Shown here: positions 9,516-18,027 of the stretch, piece after piece
Position numbering within the stretch: position 1 is the stretch's first letter
Layout of the letters: each line of letters begins with the position of its first letter
DNA from: Candidatus Kuenenia stuttgartensis
GTDB lineage: Bacteria > Planctomycetota > GCA-002687715 > CAIWVZ01
Assembly (NCBI GenBank): GCA_945860915.1
Contig: CAMARR010000002.1
Location: 248,001 to 312,000 of the forward strand
DNA: 64,000 bases
Direction of reading: 5' to 3'
The notes under the pieces: generated by a model
Database searches by the model: none
What the model was told of the DNA's origin: nothing
What the model saw: the letters and a program-made list of their open reading frames with translations, nothing else
Position numbers and translations under genes: made by a program

Positions 9516-10658
9516 ATGCGCCACCACACACGGATGCTAGTTGCGGTTTTGGCCGGATTTCTCTTCGTCTGCCCTTCGGCTGCCTTCATTCCATCGTATC
9601 TCGTTCAAGATCCGCCCAAGCCCGAGTCGCGTCCGGCGGAAGCCCAACCGTGGTATCTCGCCGTCATCGAAGAGGCGGTGAAGAAGGAGCAGTGGGTTGG
9701 ACTCTCGTTCGCCCTCGTGCGCGATGGGAGAGTCGCGGCCGTCCATCATTTCGGATTCGAAGACCGCGAGGCGAATATCCCCGCTTCCGATGAGACGCGT
9801 TATAGGTGGGCTTCCATCTCCAAACCGATCACGGCCATCGCGGCACTGCAGCTCGCAGAGCAGGGGCAGCTCGATCTCGACGGGGATATTCGCAAGCTCG
9901 TGCCCGAGTTCCCAGAGAAGCCCTGGCCCATCACCTGCCGACAGCTCCTCGGTCACCTTGGCGGAATCGTGCACTACACCAACGGCAAGGTCATTGCGCT
10001 TCCGATCCCAACAACGCCCGAGCATCCCTACTCCGATGTCGTGACGGCCCTCGACTCGTTCAAGAACTCCCCGCTGGTCGCCGAGCCCGGCACAACGTCC
10101 TCGTACACGACGCACGGGTACATGCTTGCGGGAGCAGTGGTCCAACGGGCGGGTAAGGCCTCCTACTGGAATCAGGTTAAGTCACGCATTGCGACTCCGG
10201 CGGGAATGGCCACGTTCGAGCCTGACTATCAGTGGATCAACATCCCCCACCGGGCCAAAGGATATAAAAAGTCAATGGATTCCATGGTGCGCTCGACAGA
10301 CACCGATGTGAGCTGGAAGCTCCCTGGAGGCGGTTTCATCTCAAACGTGCAGGACCTCGGGAAGTTCGGGCTCGCGTTGATGCAAGAGAAGCTTCTGAAG
10401 CCCGAGTCCTGGAAAGCAATGCGCACGCGACAAACCACACGCGACGGGAAACCCGTGAATTACGGGCTCGGCCTCGGGCTCCGCGAGTCGGGAAAACACG
10501 CGATCTGCGCTCATTCTGGTGCACAGGAGAAGACAGCTACTTATCTTGCGATGGCCCCCGACAAAGGCCTCGCGATTGCCTTGATGTGCAACACCGAGGG
10601 CGCGAAGCTCGAACCGCTCGTCAAGACGCTTCTTGAACGTCTGCTCAGTGGGAACTAG
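9516..10658 (+). CDS. Secreted serine hydrolase, class C beta-lactamase/DD-peptidase family
   Basis: Predicted exported serine hydrolase of 380 aa. A signal peptide occupies roughly residues 1-30. The catalytic S-x-x-K is SISK (Ser100, Lys103) in the context RYRWASISKPITAI, and a C-terminal HSG triad (in ICAHSGAQ) stands in for KTG. The middle motif, usually Y-x-N, reads YTT (SSYTTHGYMLAG), a common variation in esterase-like members. The family includes beta-lactamases, D-aminopeptidases and esterases such as EstB; nothing here points to true antibiotic resistance. The gene stands alone, divergent from the acyl-CoA ligase and convergent with the B12-binding subunit gene. Confidence 0.85.
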   Translation: MRHHTRMLVAVLAGFLFVCPSAAFIPSYLVQDPPKPESRPAEAQPWYLAVIEEAVKKEQWVGLSFALVRDGRVAAVHHFGFEDREANIPASDETRYRWASISKPITAIAALQLAEQGQLDLDGDIRKLVPEFPEKPWPITCRQLLGHLGGIVHYTNGKVIALPIPTTPEHPYSDVVTALDSFKNSPLVAEPGTTSSYTTHGYMLAGAVVQRAGKASYWNQVKSRIATPAGMATFEPDYQWINIPHRAKGYKKSMDSMVRSTDTDVSWKLPGGGFISNVQDLGKFGLALMQEKLLKPESWKAMRTRQTTRDGKPVNYGLGLGLRESGKHAICAHSGAQEKTATYLAMAPDKGLAIALMCNTEGAKLEPLVKTLLERLLSGN

Positions 10659-10731
10659 TCATCCACCGATTGGTTCCCCGGCGTTGCGCCACCGCGGGAC
10701 AACGCGTCGGCCAAGGTCGTGCGATGTCAGC

Positions 10732-11142
10732 TCAGACTAAAGGACGCCGATTTGCAACTTCGGTCGTGATGTACTCGGCAAGGTCTTTCAGTGGCGTCCC
10801 CGGGCCAAACAGTCGGCCGACGCCCTCGGCGCTGAGCGCGTCCCGGTCCTTTTGCGGGATGATCCCCCCCCCAGTCAAAAGAACATCGTTCAGTCCCTTA
10901 TCTCGCATCAACCCAAGGACCTTACGGAAGAGTGTCAGGTGGGCGCCGGAGTGCACTGAAAGTCCGATCGCATCAACGTCCTCTTGGAGCGCTGCCGCAA
11001 CCACCATCTCCGGAGTCTGGTGTAGTCCGGTGTAGATGACTTCCATTCCCGCGTCTCTGAGTGCTGCGGCGACTACCTTCGCGCCACGGTCATGGCCGTC
11101 AAGTCCAGGCTTGGCAACAAGAACACGAATTTTGCGGGTCAT
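10732..11142 (-). CDS. Stand-alone cobalamin-binding subunit of an acyl-CoA mutase (methylmalonyl-CoA mutase small subunit type)
   Basis: 136 aa B12-binding Rossmann domain, as found at the C-terminus of methylmalonyl-CoA mutase but encoded alone. The cobalamin signature D-x-H-x-x-G is DGHDRG (Asp15, His17, Gly20); His17 would be the lower axial ligand. GLSVHSG and LLTGGGIIP complete the family pattern. The ATG at 11142 has a GGAG ribosome site eight bases upstream; an ATG four codons earlier (11154) would remove that site. It lies 76 bases after the MeaB gene. The large, catalytic TIM-barrel subunit is not in the window, so this would be a two-subunit mutase with a distantly encoded partner; isobutyryl- or ethylmalonyl-CoA type mutases are alternatives. 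Confidence 0.9.
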   Translation of the reverse strand: MTRKIRVLVAKPGLDGHDRGAKVVAAALRDAGMEVIYTGLHQTPEMVVAAALQEDVDAIGLSVHSGAHLTLFRKVLGLMRDKGLNDVLLTGGGIIPQKDRDALSAEGVGRLFGPGTPLKDLAEYITTEVANRRPLV

Positions 11143-11218
11143 CGATAACTCCATCGAACTTGGCCCTGACGGCCGCCTCCATCGTGTATCGGCCGCCCTT
11201 TGACTGCAACGTGGCCCG

Positions 11219-12178
11219 TCATCGTAACCCGCCTTCCGGCCGCGAACGCAACGCGGCTACGACGATATCGCGAACCGCAACTCGAATCGGAAGTCGGCCG
11301 GCTTGGACTTTTGGCGCAAAGTCGTGGAGCAAGCGTGTCGCTTCTTCGCATTGCCGGAGCCCGGCCAATGCCGAAGCAACGGCCATGTCGAGACGACGAA
11401 GGGCCGAGCCCCGACGTCGCAATTCGACCACTTCGGGTGAAGTCGATCGGATGCGCTCGAGAAGCGCAGGAACGCCGTCTCCCGTTGCCGCTGAAACTAG
11501 GACGACGGAATCAACGCGCGATACCCCGCCCGCTTCGACCGTCATTCCAAATGCCGCGACGATCTCGTCTCTAAACTGCGCGGCGCCAGGGAGATCGCCT
11601 TTGTTCACCACCACGATGTCACCGATCTCGACGATGCCTGACTTCATGGCCTGAACCATGTCGCCCATCGCGGGCGCGAGCACGATGGCCGTCATGTCGG
11701 CGAGACGGACGATCTCCAACTCGGACTGACCCACCCCTACGGTTTCGACGATGACGAGATCGAACCCGCCGGCATCGAGGACTTCGACCATATCGTAGGT
11801 CGTCTCAGCGAGCCCTCCCAAGGCGAGACGCGACGCTTGGCTACGAATGAAAACTCCCGCATCAAGGGCATGTTCGACCATCCGCACGCGATCGCCGAGC
11901 AACGCGCCGCCCGAAAACGGGCTCGACGGATCGATGGCGAGGACGGCTACCGAGAGGCCTCGCAAGCGCGCCTCTCGCACCAGAACATTGACCAAAGACG
12001 ACTTGCCAGCACCGGGTGGTCCGGTCACCCCGATACGGCGAGCCGTGCCGGGTCTTGGCCAAAGCGCGTCGAGAAACCCCTCGGCGGCCCCACCGCCGCG
12101 TTCAACGATCGAAAGTGCTCGGGCGAGTATGCGGCGGTCTCCCGACATGACTCCCGCGGCGAGCTCCGATGGCGTCAT
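11219..12178 (-). CDS. meaB: MeaB/ArgK-type G3E GTPase, chaperone of B12-dependent acyl-CoA mutase
   Basis: GTPase that loads and protects adenosylcobalamin in methylmalonyl-CoA mutase. The 319 aa protein shows Walker [11 protein letters not shown] (53-62), the base-recognition motif NKGD (in [10 protein letters not shown]), and the family-typical [17 protein letters not shown] and [11 protein letters not shown] stretches. Formerly annotated as a lysine/arginine/ornithine transport kinase (ArgK), which is now regarded as wrong. Its ATG overlaps the stop of the upstream acyl-CoA dehydrogenase gene (ATGA). The neighbouring B12-binding subunit strongly supports a mutase chaperone role. Confidence 0.94.
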   Translation of the reverse strand: MTPSELAAGVMSGDRRILARALSIVERGGGAAEGFLDALWPRPGTARRIGVTGPPGAGKSSLVNVLVREARLRGLSVAVLAIDPSSPFSGGALLGDRVRMVEHALDAGVFIRSQASRLALGGLAETTYDMVEVLDAGGFDLVIVETVGVGQSELEIVRLADMTAIVLAPAMGDMVQAMKSGIVEIGDIVVVNKGDLPGAAQFRDEIVAAFGMTVEAGGVSRVDSVVLVSAATGDGVPALLERIRSTSPEVVELRRRGSALRRLDMAVASALAGLRQCEEATRLLHDFAPKVQAGRLPIRVAVRDIVVAALRSRPEGGLR

Positions 12179-13326
12179 CTCAGAAATGTCCGCGCGATCA
12201 CAAGTTTCTGCACCTCAGTCGTCCCTTCGTAGAGCTCAGTGATGCGAGCATCCCGAAACAGCCGCTCGATCACATGGCCACCTGACATGGCAGCAGGGCC
12301 GACGAGCTCCACCGCGGCGCGGGCGATTTCGTTGCATGATTGACTGGCGAAGAGTTTCGCCATCGATGCTTCGCGCACATGGTCCTGCTTTGCGTCGCGC
12401 ATCGAGGCTGCGCGCCAGCAAAGGAGACGAGATGCTTCGACTTTCGTTGCCATCTCGGCGAGCCGAAAATCTTCGTCCTGCGTCGTTCGCCCCTTTTCGC
12501 CATTGCGGATGCGCTCGCGCAGGAACGATGCCACCTCGTCGACAAGTCGTTGGGCGATCCCGACCGCCTGAACAGCGATTCCAATGCGGCCACCGTTCAG
12601 CGTCTCCATCGCATAGTTGAAACCGCGATTGACCTCGCCGATCAGGTTTCCCGCAGGAATGCGCACGTTTTCAAAGAAGAGCTGCACGGTTTCCGATGCG
12701 CGGATGCCGAGTTTGTTTTCAGGCTTTCCGGCGGAGAGTCCATCGATCTGACGAGGCACGACGAACGCTGAAATACCTTTTGCCTTAGGTGCATCCTTAT
12801 CGGTCCGCGCGAAGAGCAGCAGCACGTCGCATTGCGTCCCGGTCGTGATCCACATCTTCGTGCCATTCAGCACCCACGAATCACCGTCCCGGACAGCGCT
12901 ACAAGACAGTGCGGCCGCATCCGAACCTGCGTGAGGCTCCGTCAGCGCGTACGCCCCCAATGCTTGGCCGGAGGCGAGTTTCGGAAGCCAAGCGCGCTTT
13001 AGATCCTCGTTGCCATAGGCCAGCAGCGGCCCGCACACGAGTGAATTGTGAACAGACAATGTGACGTGGGTGGAAGCATCGGCCCTCGCGAATTCTTCGA
13101 GGATTACTGACTGCCCGAGGTTGCCGGCCTGCATGCCACCGTAAATCTCCGGAACCATGAGGCCGTAGTACCCGCGTGCTGCGGCTGCTGCGAGAACTTC
13201 CTTCGGAAAGCGCTTCTCTCGATCGCGCTCGCATGCACCGGGAGCCACCACCTCATCAGCAAACGCCCGCGCCTCTAAGCGAAGTCGTTCGAGATCGGGC
13301 GAAAGCGTCGGCACACCTAGATTCAC
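12175..13326 (-). CDS. Acyl-CoA dehydrogenase (short/branched-chain type)
   Basis: FAD flavoprotein that introduces the alpha-beta double bond in acyl-CoA, first step of beta-oxidation or branched amino-acid breakdown. 383 aa with canonical motifs: YALTEPHAGSDAAAL, the WVLNGTKMWITTG stretch, and the C-terminal RDARITELYEGT with catalytic Glu at about 367. The start is GTG, overlapping the stop of the hydroxyacyl-CoA dehydrogenase gene as GTGA; its own stop overlaps meaB as ATGA. Unlike the paralogue at 6748-7842 it retains the normal catalytic loop. Electron-transfer flavoprotein genes are not in the window. Confidence 0.93.
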   Translation of the reverse strand: MNLGVPTLSPDLERLRLEARAFADEVVAPGACERDREKRFPKEVLAAAAARGYYGLMVPEIYGGMQAGNLGQSVILEEFARADASTHVTLSVHNSLVCGPLLAYGNEDLKRAWLPKLASGQALGAYALTEPHAGSDAAALSCSAVRDGDSWVLNGTKMWITTGTQCDVLLLFARTDKDAPKAKGISAFVVPRQIDGLSAGKPENKLGIRASETVQLFFENVRIPAGNLIGEVNRGFNYAMETLNGGRIGIAVQAVGIAQRLVDEVASFLRERIRNGEKGRTTQDEDFRLAEMATKVEASRLLCWRAASMRDAKQDHVREASMAKLFASQSCNEIARAAVELVGPAAMSGGHVIERLFRDARITELYEGTTEVQKLVIARTFLR

Positions 13327-14180
13327 GCGCGCGCCTCATATGTGTAAAAGCCGCGACCGGTCTTCTTCCCAAGGTGCCCGGCGTCGACGAGTTTGCGAAT
13401 AAGCGGGCACGGCCGAAACCGCGGGTCGCCAAACCCGTGCTGCAACACTTCCATGATGCTCAGACAGACGTCAAGCCCGATGAAGTCCGCCAGCGCGAGC
13501 GGCCCCATCGGGTGGTTCATTCCGAGTTTCATGATCTCGTCGATCGCTTCCTTCGTAGCCACGCCCTCCATAAGAGCGAAGGCTGCCTCGTTAATGAGAG
13601 GCATGAGGATGCGGTTGGCGACGAATCCCGGGAAGTCGTTGGCTTCGACTGGAATTTTCTGGAGGTCCTTCACAACCGCCACGGTTTCTGCAACCGTCGC
13701 GTCCGACGTGTCGTTACCGCGGATGATCTCCACGAGCTTCATGAGCGGAACGGGATTCATGAAGTGCATTCCGATCACCTTGTCGGCGCGCTTCGTTGCA
13801 GAAGCGATCTTGGTGATCGAAATTGACGACGTGTTCGATGCAAGGACTGCCGCAGGGGCCGTAATGGCGTCGAGTTTCCGGAATAGGTCTCGCTTGAGTT
13901 CGGCATTCTCGATGATCGCTTCGACGACCAACGTCGCATCGCGAAGCTCGGTCAACTCTGTTGTGAATTTGATTCGCGACAGGGTTGCGGCGGCATCAGC
14001 TTCCGAAAGGCCCTTCTTGACCTGACGCGCAAGGTTGCCCTCGATTCCCTTCTTAGCGCGATCGAGGAACTCGGACTTCACATCGACAAGGGTGACCGAA
14101 CGACCTGACAAGGCCATCACATGGGCAATTCCATTGCCCATTGTTCCGCCTCCGATGACTCCGACATTCGCATGTTGCAT
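13323..14180 (-). CDS. 3-hydroxybutyryl-CoA dehydrogenase
   Basis: NAD(P)-dependent 3-hydroxyacyl-CoA dehydrogenase of the short, stand-alone (Hbd/PaaH) type, 285 aa. Dinucleotide fold GVIGGGTMGNGIAHVMA at 7-23; SNTSSISI (115-122) supplies the catalytic Ser and GMHFMNPVPLMKLVEI (137-152) the His139/Glu151 dyad; the NDFPGFVANRILMPLINEA helix follows. It oxidises 3-hydroxyacyl-CoA to the 3-keto form that the thiolase in the same operon would cleave. A GGAG ribosome site precedes the ATG. No enoyl-CoA hydratase gene accompanies it here. Confidence 0.94.
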   Translation of the reverse strand: MQHANVGVIGGGTMGNGIAHVMALSGRSVTLVDVKSEFLDRAKKGIEGNLARQVKKGLSEADAAATLSRIKFTTELTELRDATLVVEAIIENAELKRDLFRKLDAITAPAAVLASNTSSISITKIASATKRADKVIGMHFMNPVPLMKLVEIIRGNDTSDATVAETVAVVKDLQKIPVEANDFPGFVANRILMPLINEAAFALMEGVATKEAIDEIMKLGMNHPMGPLALADFIGLDVCLSIMEVLQHGFGDPRFRPCPLIRKLVDAGHLGKKTGRGFYTYEARA

Positions 14181-14196
14181 GATGAAGAACTCCGTT

Positions 14197-14214
14197 CGAA
14201 AGGTACGCCTTTCG
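14197..14214 (-). other. Hairpin in the leader of the hydroxybutyryl-CoA dehydrogenase gene
   Basis: Perfect 7-base stem CGAAAGG/CCTTTCG around a 4-base loop in the 63-base gap between the lipoprotein gene and the hydroxyacyl-CoA dehydrogenase gene. No T-run follows on the minus strand, so it is more likely a processing, mRNA-stability or weak attenuation element than a full terminator. Confidence 0.35.
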
Positions 14215-14243
14215 TGCGCCCGGCCAAACTCTGACGGTCGTGC

Positions 14244-14795
14244 TCAGGGCTTCAGGGTGAGCTTGGCGTCCGACGTCTTATAGGGCTCGAATGCCTTCTC
14301 GCTCACAGTCTTGGAACGCCCTTTCATCACATCGCCCGTGTCGGACAGCATGGCGCGCACGTAGACCGGCTTGTCTACAGTCGCCGCCCCCATGGCAGTA
14401 TCCCGACGCCGAATCGCAAATTGGAGCGGGAACTGCGGATTCTCATAACGACGCGCAAGCAACGGGATGCGCTCGGTTGGCGAACCAATTAGGTAGACAA
14501 AGAGCGTTTTCGAAGGCAGTTTCACGGCAGGGTCGATCTCAATCGTGCCCCCCACCACCACTTCATCTGGGTTCGCGGTCGATGCGGCTTTTTCGATGGC
14601 CGGCGCCGCCCCGTCAGAGAACGGATCTGCAGGTGCCGGAGCGGGCGATGAGGCCGGACTAGGCGTCGGCATCCCATGAGCGTGGTTCACTGGCGCATCG
14701 CTCTTGGCGGGCGCCTTCGCGAGCTGCACATCGTCTCCACATGCTCCAACGGCGAAGACCAAGGCTAGAAAAACTAGTGAGCGTGAGAAATTCAT
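14244..14795 (-). CDS. Lipoprotein with a CcmI/CycH C-terminal-like beta domain
   Basis: 183 aa protein with a lipoprotein signal (VGAC lipobox, Cys at residue 19), a Pro/Ala-rich linker (about 38-65) and a C-terminal domain (about 79-183) beginning VVVGGTIEIDP. The spacing of VGGTIEIDPAVKLPSKTLFVYL, RIPLLARRYENPQFPLQFAI and VRAMLSDTGDV resembles the Ig-like C-terminal domain of cytochrome c biogenesis factor CcmI/CycH, where this module contacts apocytochrome; this is my inference from pattern. The TPR and membrane parts of CcmI are absent. Its start overlaps the thiolase stop (TAATG), tying it to a beta-oxidation operon for no obvious reason. Confidence 0.6.
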   Translation of the reverse strand: MNFSRSLVFLALVFAVGACGDDVQLAKAPAKSDAPVNHAHGMPTPSPASSPAPAPADPFSDGAAPAIEKAASTANPDEVVVGGTIEIDPAVKLPSKTLFVYLIGSPTERIPLLARRYENPQFPLQFAIRRRDTAMGAATVDKPVYVRAMLSDTGDVMKGRSKTVSEKAFEPYKTSDAKLTLKP

Positions 14796-15976
14796 TAGAC
14801 CATCTCCACCGACATTGCGACCGCGTTACCACCACCAAGACAAAGCGCGGCCAAGCCCGTGCGCTTGCCGCGAGACGCGAGGGCATGCAACAAAGTGCAC
14901 AACACACGGCCTCCCGACGCTCCAATCGGATGACCGATTGCAACCGCGCCGCCATTCACATTCACCTTCAACGGATCCGCGCCGGTCTCACGTGTCACTG
15001 CGATTGCCTGCACGGAGAATGCCTCGTTGTACTCAATCAAGTCGTAGTGGCCGATACCAACTCCCTGTCGGGCGTTGAGGCGTGCGACTGCGTCGACGGG
15101 AGCCATCATGACCCACTCGGGCGCCATTCCACCGGTCGCACCACCGCAGATCCGCGCGATGGCCTTGAGGTTATGGCGCTTCATGAAGCCCTCTGAGACC
15201 ACCACGAATGCAGCGGCGCCATCGTTGCAGCCAGGCGCATTTCCAGCAGTCACGGAGCCGTCTTTCGCGAATGCGGGCTTCAGCGCGGCGAGTGCCTCGA
15301 TCGTCGTTTCGCGGCGGACCGACTCGTCCGAGGCAAATGCGATAGCAGGGCCTTTGCGCTGAGCAATCTCGACAGGGACGATCTCGGCCTTGAATGCCCC
15401 AGTGTCGATCGCCGCTGTCGCCTTGCGGTGACTTTCGGCTGCATACGCATCCTGCTCCGCGCGAGTGATGGCGTACTTCGTTGCGACCTTCTCTGCGGTG
15501 ATCCCCATGTGGAAGTCGTTGTAGATATCCCAGAGTCCATCGTTCACCATCGAGTCGACCAGCTTCGCATGGCCCAGGCGAAATCCCTCGCGCGATCCTG
15601 GAATGATGTGAGGCGAACGGCTCATACTCTCCATGCCACCCGCAACCACGCACTCAAGGTCACCCGCGCGGATCGCCTGCGCGGCAAGCATGACCGACTT
15701 GAGACCGGATCCACACACCTTGTTGATGGTCAGGGCGCCTGCTCGGTTCGAGATGCCACCCTTGATGGCGGCCTGTCGCGCAGGGTTCTGACCTAGGCCC
15801 GCGGGCAGCACACATCCCATGATGACGTCTTCGACGGCATCGGACTCGATGCCGGCCCGACGAACAGCCTCGCGCACAACAAGCGCGCCGAGTTCAGTGG
15901 CCGAGGTGTCCTTGAGAGTGCCCATGAACTTGCCCACGGCAGTTCGGGTCGCAGAGACGATGTACGCATCGGGCAT
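14795..15976 (-). CDS. Acetyl-CoA C-acetyltransferase (thiolase)
   Basis: Thiolase of 393 aa that cleaves 3-ketoacyl-CoA or condenses two acetyl-CoA. Catalytic residues are in place: nucleophile Cys88 in INKVCGSGLKSV, GHPIGASGGR with His349, and CLGGGNA with Cys379. I chose the ATG at 15976, where the conserved MPDAYIVSATRTAVGKF begins and a GGAG ribosome site stands six bases before. The open frame extends 95 codons further upstream, but that part is not thiolase-like and overlaps the divergent gene. First gene of the operon thiolase, lipoprotein, hydroxyacyl-CoA dehydrogenase, acyl-CoA dehydrogenase, meaB, B12 subunit. Confidence 0.95.
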   Translation of the reverse strand: MPDAYIVSATRTAVGKFMGTLKDTSATELGALVVREAVRRAGIESDAVEDVIMGCVLPAGLGQNPARQAAIKGGISNRAGALTINKVCGSGLKSVMLAAQAIRAGDLECVVAGGMESMSRSPHIIPGSREGFRLGHAKLVDSMVNDGLWDIYNDFHMGITAEKVATKYAITRAEQDAYAAESHRKATAAIDTGAFKAEIVPVEIAQRKGPAIAFASDESVRRETTIEALAALKPAFAKDGSVTAGNAPGCNDGAAAFVVVSEGFMKRHNLKAIARICGGATGGMAPEWVMMAPVDAVARLNARQGVGIGHYDLIEYNEAFSVQAIAVTRETGADPLKVNVNGGAVAIGHPIGASGGRVLCTLLHALASRGKRTGLAALCLGGGNAVAMSVEMV

Positions 15977-16069
15977 GATTGACTCCGGAGGGACAGAAAG
16001 CCCTGTGACCCCTATGTTCCCCCCACCCCGCCCCGAGTCAACCCGCGCCCGTGTGGTAGCCTCCGCCCC

Positions 16070-16681
16070 ATGTCCAGCCGCCTCCCGGATTTGACAGCTT
16101 CGAACGAATATGTAGTCAGACAACGACGAGAACTCGCGGAGCTCTTTGGCTTCGAAACTCGCAACAAATACGAGGTTCTGGCTGGTCCCGAGCGAATCGC
16201 GCTGGCTGCGGAAAAGGGGCGCGGATTCGGGGCCGCCCTTGGGCGGCAATTCCTTGGTCACTTCAGAACATTCGAACTCGCGATGCTCTCCCCGACCGGA
16301 GAGTTACTCCTCGAAGCCGTCCACCCGTTCCGTTGGTTCTTTAAGGAGCTCCACGTTCGCTCGCAAGATGGGCGTGATTTGGGCCACCTCCAGCAACGAT
16401 TCGGGATCGTGAAACGCAAATTTGAGGTACTCGGGGAACGCGGCGACATCGGCTCGGTGAGCTCACCGATTTGGACGCCTTGGACGTTCAAAATCGAACG
16501 ACTCGGTACTGAAGTGGCTCGCATAGAAAAGAAGTGGAGCGGCCTCCTGAAAGAGGCGTTCACCGACGCGGACACATTCCGCGTGGTCTTCGCGCAGGGA
16601 GCCCTCACCACGGACGAACGTGCCGTCGTCCTCATGGCGGCGATTTTCGTCGATCTCAACTACTTCGAAAAGAAGGCCTAA
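16070..16681 (+). CDS. Phospholipid scramblase-related protein
   Basis: 203 aa protein of the scramblase / LURP-one-related (Tubby-like) fold. Typical features are the N-terminal YVVRQRRELAELFGFETRNKYEV stretch split into short strands, ending in YEVL, repeated beta-strand pairs with FELAMLSPTGELLLEAVHPFRWFFKEL, and the GHLQQRFGIVKRKFEVL strand pair, then a hydrophobic C-terminal strand AVVLMAAIFVDLNYFEKKA. Eukaryotic members move phospholipids between leaflets or act in the nucleus; the role of bacterial members is not established. It has no signal peptide, so it is probably cytoplasmic or peripherally membrane-bound. Three bases separate it from the symporter gene, which suggests co-transcription. 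Confidence 0.75.
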   Translation: MSSRLPDLTASNEYVVRQRRELAELFGFETRNKYEVLAGPERIALAAEKGRGFGAALGRQFLGHFRTFELAMLSPTGELLLEAVHPFRWFFKELHVRSQDGRDLGHLQQRFGIVKRKFEVLGERGDIGSVSSPIWTPWTFKIERLGTEVARIEKKWSGLLKEAFTDADTFRVVFAQGALTTDERAVVLMAAIFVDLNYFEKKA

Positions 16682-16684
16682 CCC

Positions 16685-18022
16685 ATGTCCGACTCTTCAC
16701 CCGCGACCTCGGAGTCGAAGCCCGCCCACAGCAATCTCGCGACGCGTATCCTGATCGGGCTTGCGCTCGGTGCCATCGTTGGATCGATCCTTAACTGGAA
16801 ACTCGCACCCCATGGCGGCGCTCCCGCGAGCGAGGCCTACGAGCGTGTGCGCTGGGTCGCCGACAACATCGCGACTCCGGTAGGACAGGTTTTCCTGCGC
16901 ATGTTGTTCATGGTCGTCGTGCCACTCGTGTTCTGCTCGTTGTTTCTGGGCGTTTCTGGCTTAGGAGACCTACGCAAGCTCGGCAAGATCGGTGCCCGCA
17001 CGCTCGCCTGGTTCGGGATAACCACCGGCATGGCCGTCGTCCTCGGCCTCGTGTTGATGAACACTTTTGAGCCAGGCAAAAAGATCGACCGCGCAAAGGC
17101 GGAGGAAATCCGCAAGGAGTTCAAAGGCGAAGCGGACCAGAAGGTGGAAGCTGCGAAGGAAGGCACGGGGTTCAGCATCAACACTTTCGTCAACATCGTT
17201 CCGAAAAACGTGCTGCGTTCTGCCAGTGACGACCGCGACACGCTAGGCCTGATTTTTTTCGCGCTGATCTTGGGGGCGGCTGCGACGGCATTCCCTCCTG
17301 AGAGAATCAAGCCGTTCGTTGACTTCTGTCAAGTCCTTTACGACCTCTGCGTCAAGGTTCTGGGCTACGCGATGAAGCTCGCGCCGCTCGGCGTGGCCGG
17401 GCTCGTCTTCAACGTCACTTCAAAGCTCGGAATCGATGTCCTGGTGGCGCTTGGGTATTACGTCTTCGTTGCGATGCTCGGACTTTTCATCCATCAGTTT
17501 CTGGTGCTTGGACTACTCGCAAAATGGATGGGCGGGTGGCCGATATTTGATTTCTTCAGGCGCAGCCGGCTCCTCATGACGACGGCATTCTCGACATCTT
17601 CATCCAACGCGACGCTTCCCACGACGATCAACACGGCCGTGACCGAATTCAACGTGCCGCGACCGATCGCGGGATTCGTCCTGCCCCTCGGCGCGACGAT
17701 GAACATGAACGGTACGGCGCTTTTCGAGGGCGCGGTCGTCCTGTTCCTCGCCCAAGTCATCGGCATGGAACTGTCGCTCGGCCAGCAGGTCGTCGTCGTC
17801 TGTCTAGCGGTCCTTACTGCCATCGGAGCTGCAGGTGTCCCGGGAGGATCGCTTCCGCTTCTGGCTCTCGTTTTGACTCAAGTCGGTATCCCTGCCGACA
17901 TGTTAGCACTTGTGCTCGGCGTTGATCGCCTAGTCGACATGGCCCGCACGGTCCCCAATGTCACATCGGATCTGGTTTGCGCCATGTGGGTCGCGAAGAA
18001 GGAGCGAGAGTCCACGTCCTAG
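16685..18022 (+). CDS. Dicarboxylate/amino acid:cation symporter (DAACS family)
   Basis: Sodium- or proton-coupled transporter for glutamate/aspartate or C4-dicarboxylates, 445 aa with about eight membrane helices and two re-entrant hairpins. The substrate and ion site motifs are clear: the serine-rich hairpin STSSSNATLPTTI, MNMNGTALFEG in helix 7, and GAAGVPGGSLPLLALVL in hairpin 2. An extended charged loop (about 128-155, KKIDRAKAEEIRKEF) interrupts the N-terminal half, longer than in GltP. It is immediately downstream of the scramblase-like gene and converges on the hexuloisomerase gene with only five bases between stops, so no terminator fits there. Confidence 0.92.
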   Translation: MSDSSPATSESKPAHSNLATRILIGLALGAIVGSILNWKLAPHGGAPASEAYERVRWVADNIATPVGQVFLRMLFMVVVPLVFCSLFLGVSGLGDLRKLGKIGARTLAWFGITTGMAVVLGLVLMNTFEPGKKIDRAKAEEIRKEFKGEADQKVEAAKEGTGFSINTFVNIVPKNVLRSASDDRDTLGLIFFALILGAAATAFPPERIKPFVDFCQVLYDLCVKVLGYAMKLAPLGVAGLVFNVTSKLGIDVLVALGYYVFVAMLGLFIHQFLVLGLLAKWMGGWPIFDFFRRSRLLMTTAFSTSSSNATLPTTINTAVTEFNVPRPIAGFVLPLGATMNMNGTALFEGAVVLFLAQVIGMELSLGQQVVVVCLAVLTAIGAAGVPGGSLPLLALVLTQVGIPADMLALVLGVDRLVDMARTVPNVTSDLVCAMWVAKKERESTS

Positions 18023-18027
18023 TGAGG

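Noticed and set aside
10659-10731. Terminator search between the serine hydrolase and B12 subunit genes
   Set aside because: No convincing stem plus T-run is present; only short chance inverted repeats were seen.
15977-16261. 95-codon N-terminal extension of the thiolase
   Set aside because: It is not thiolase-like, overlaps the divergent scramblase gene, and the conserved thiolase N-terminus starts exactly at 15976 after a ribosome site.
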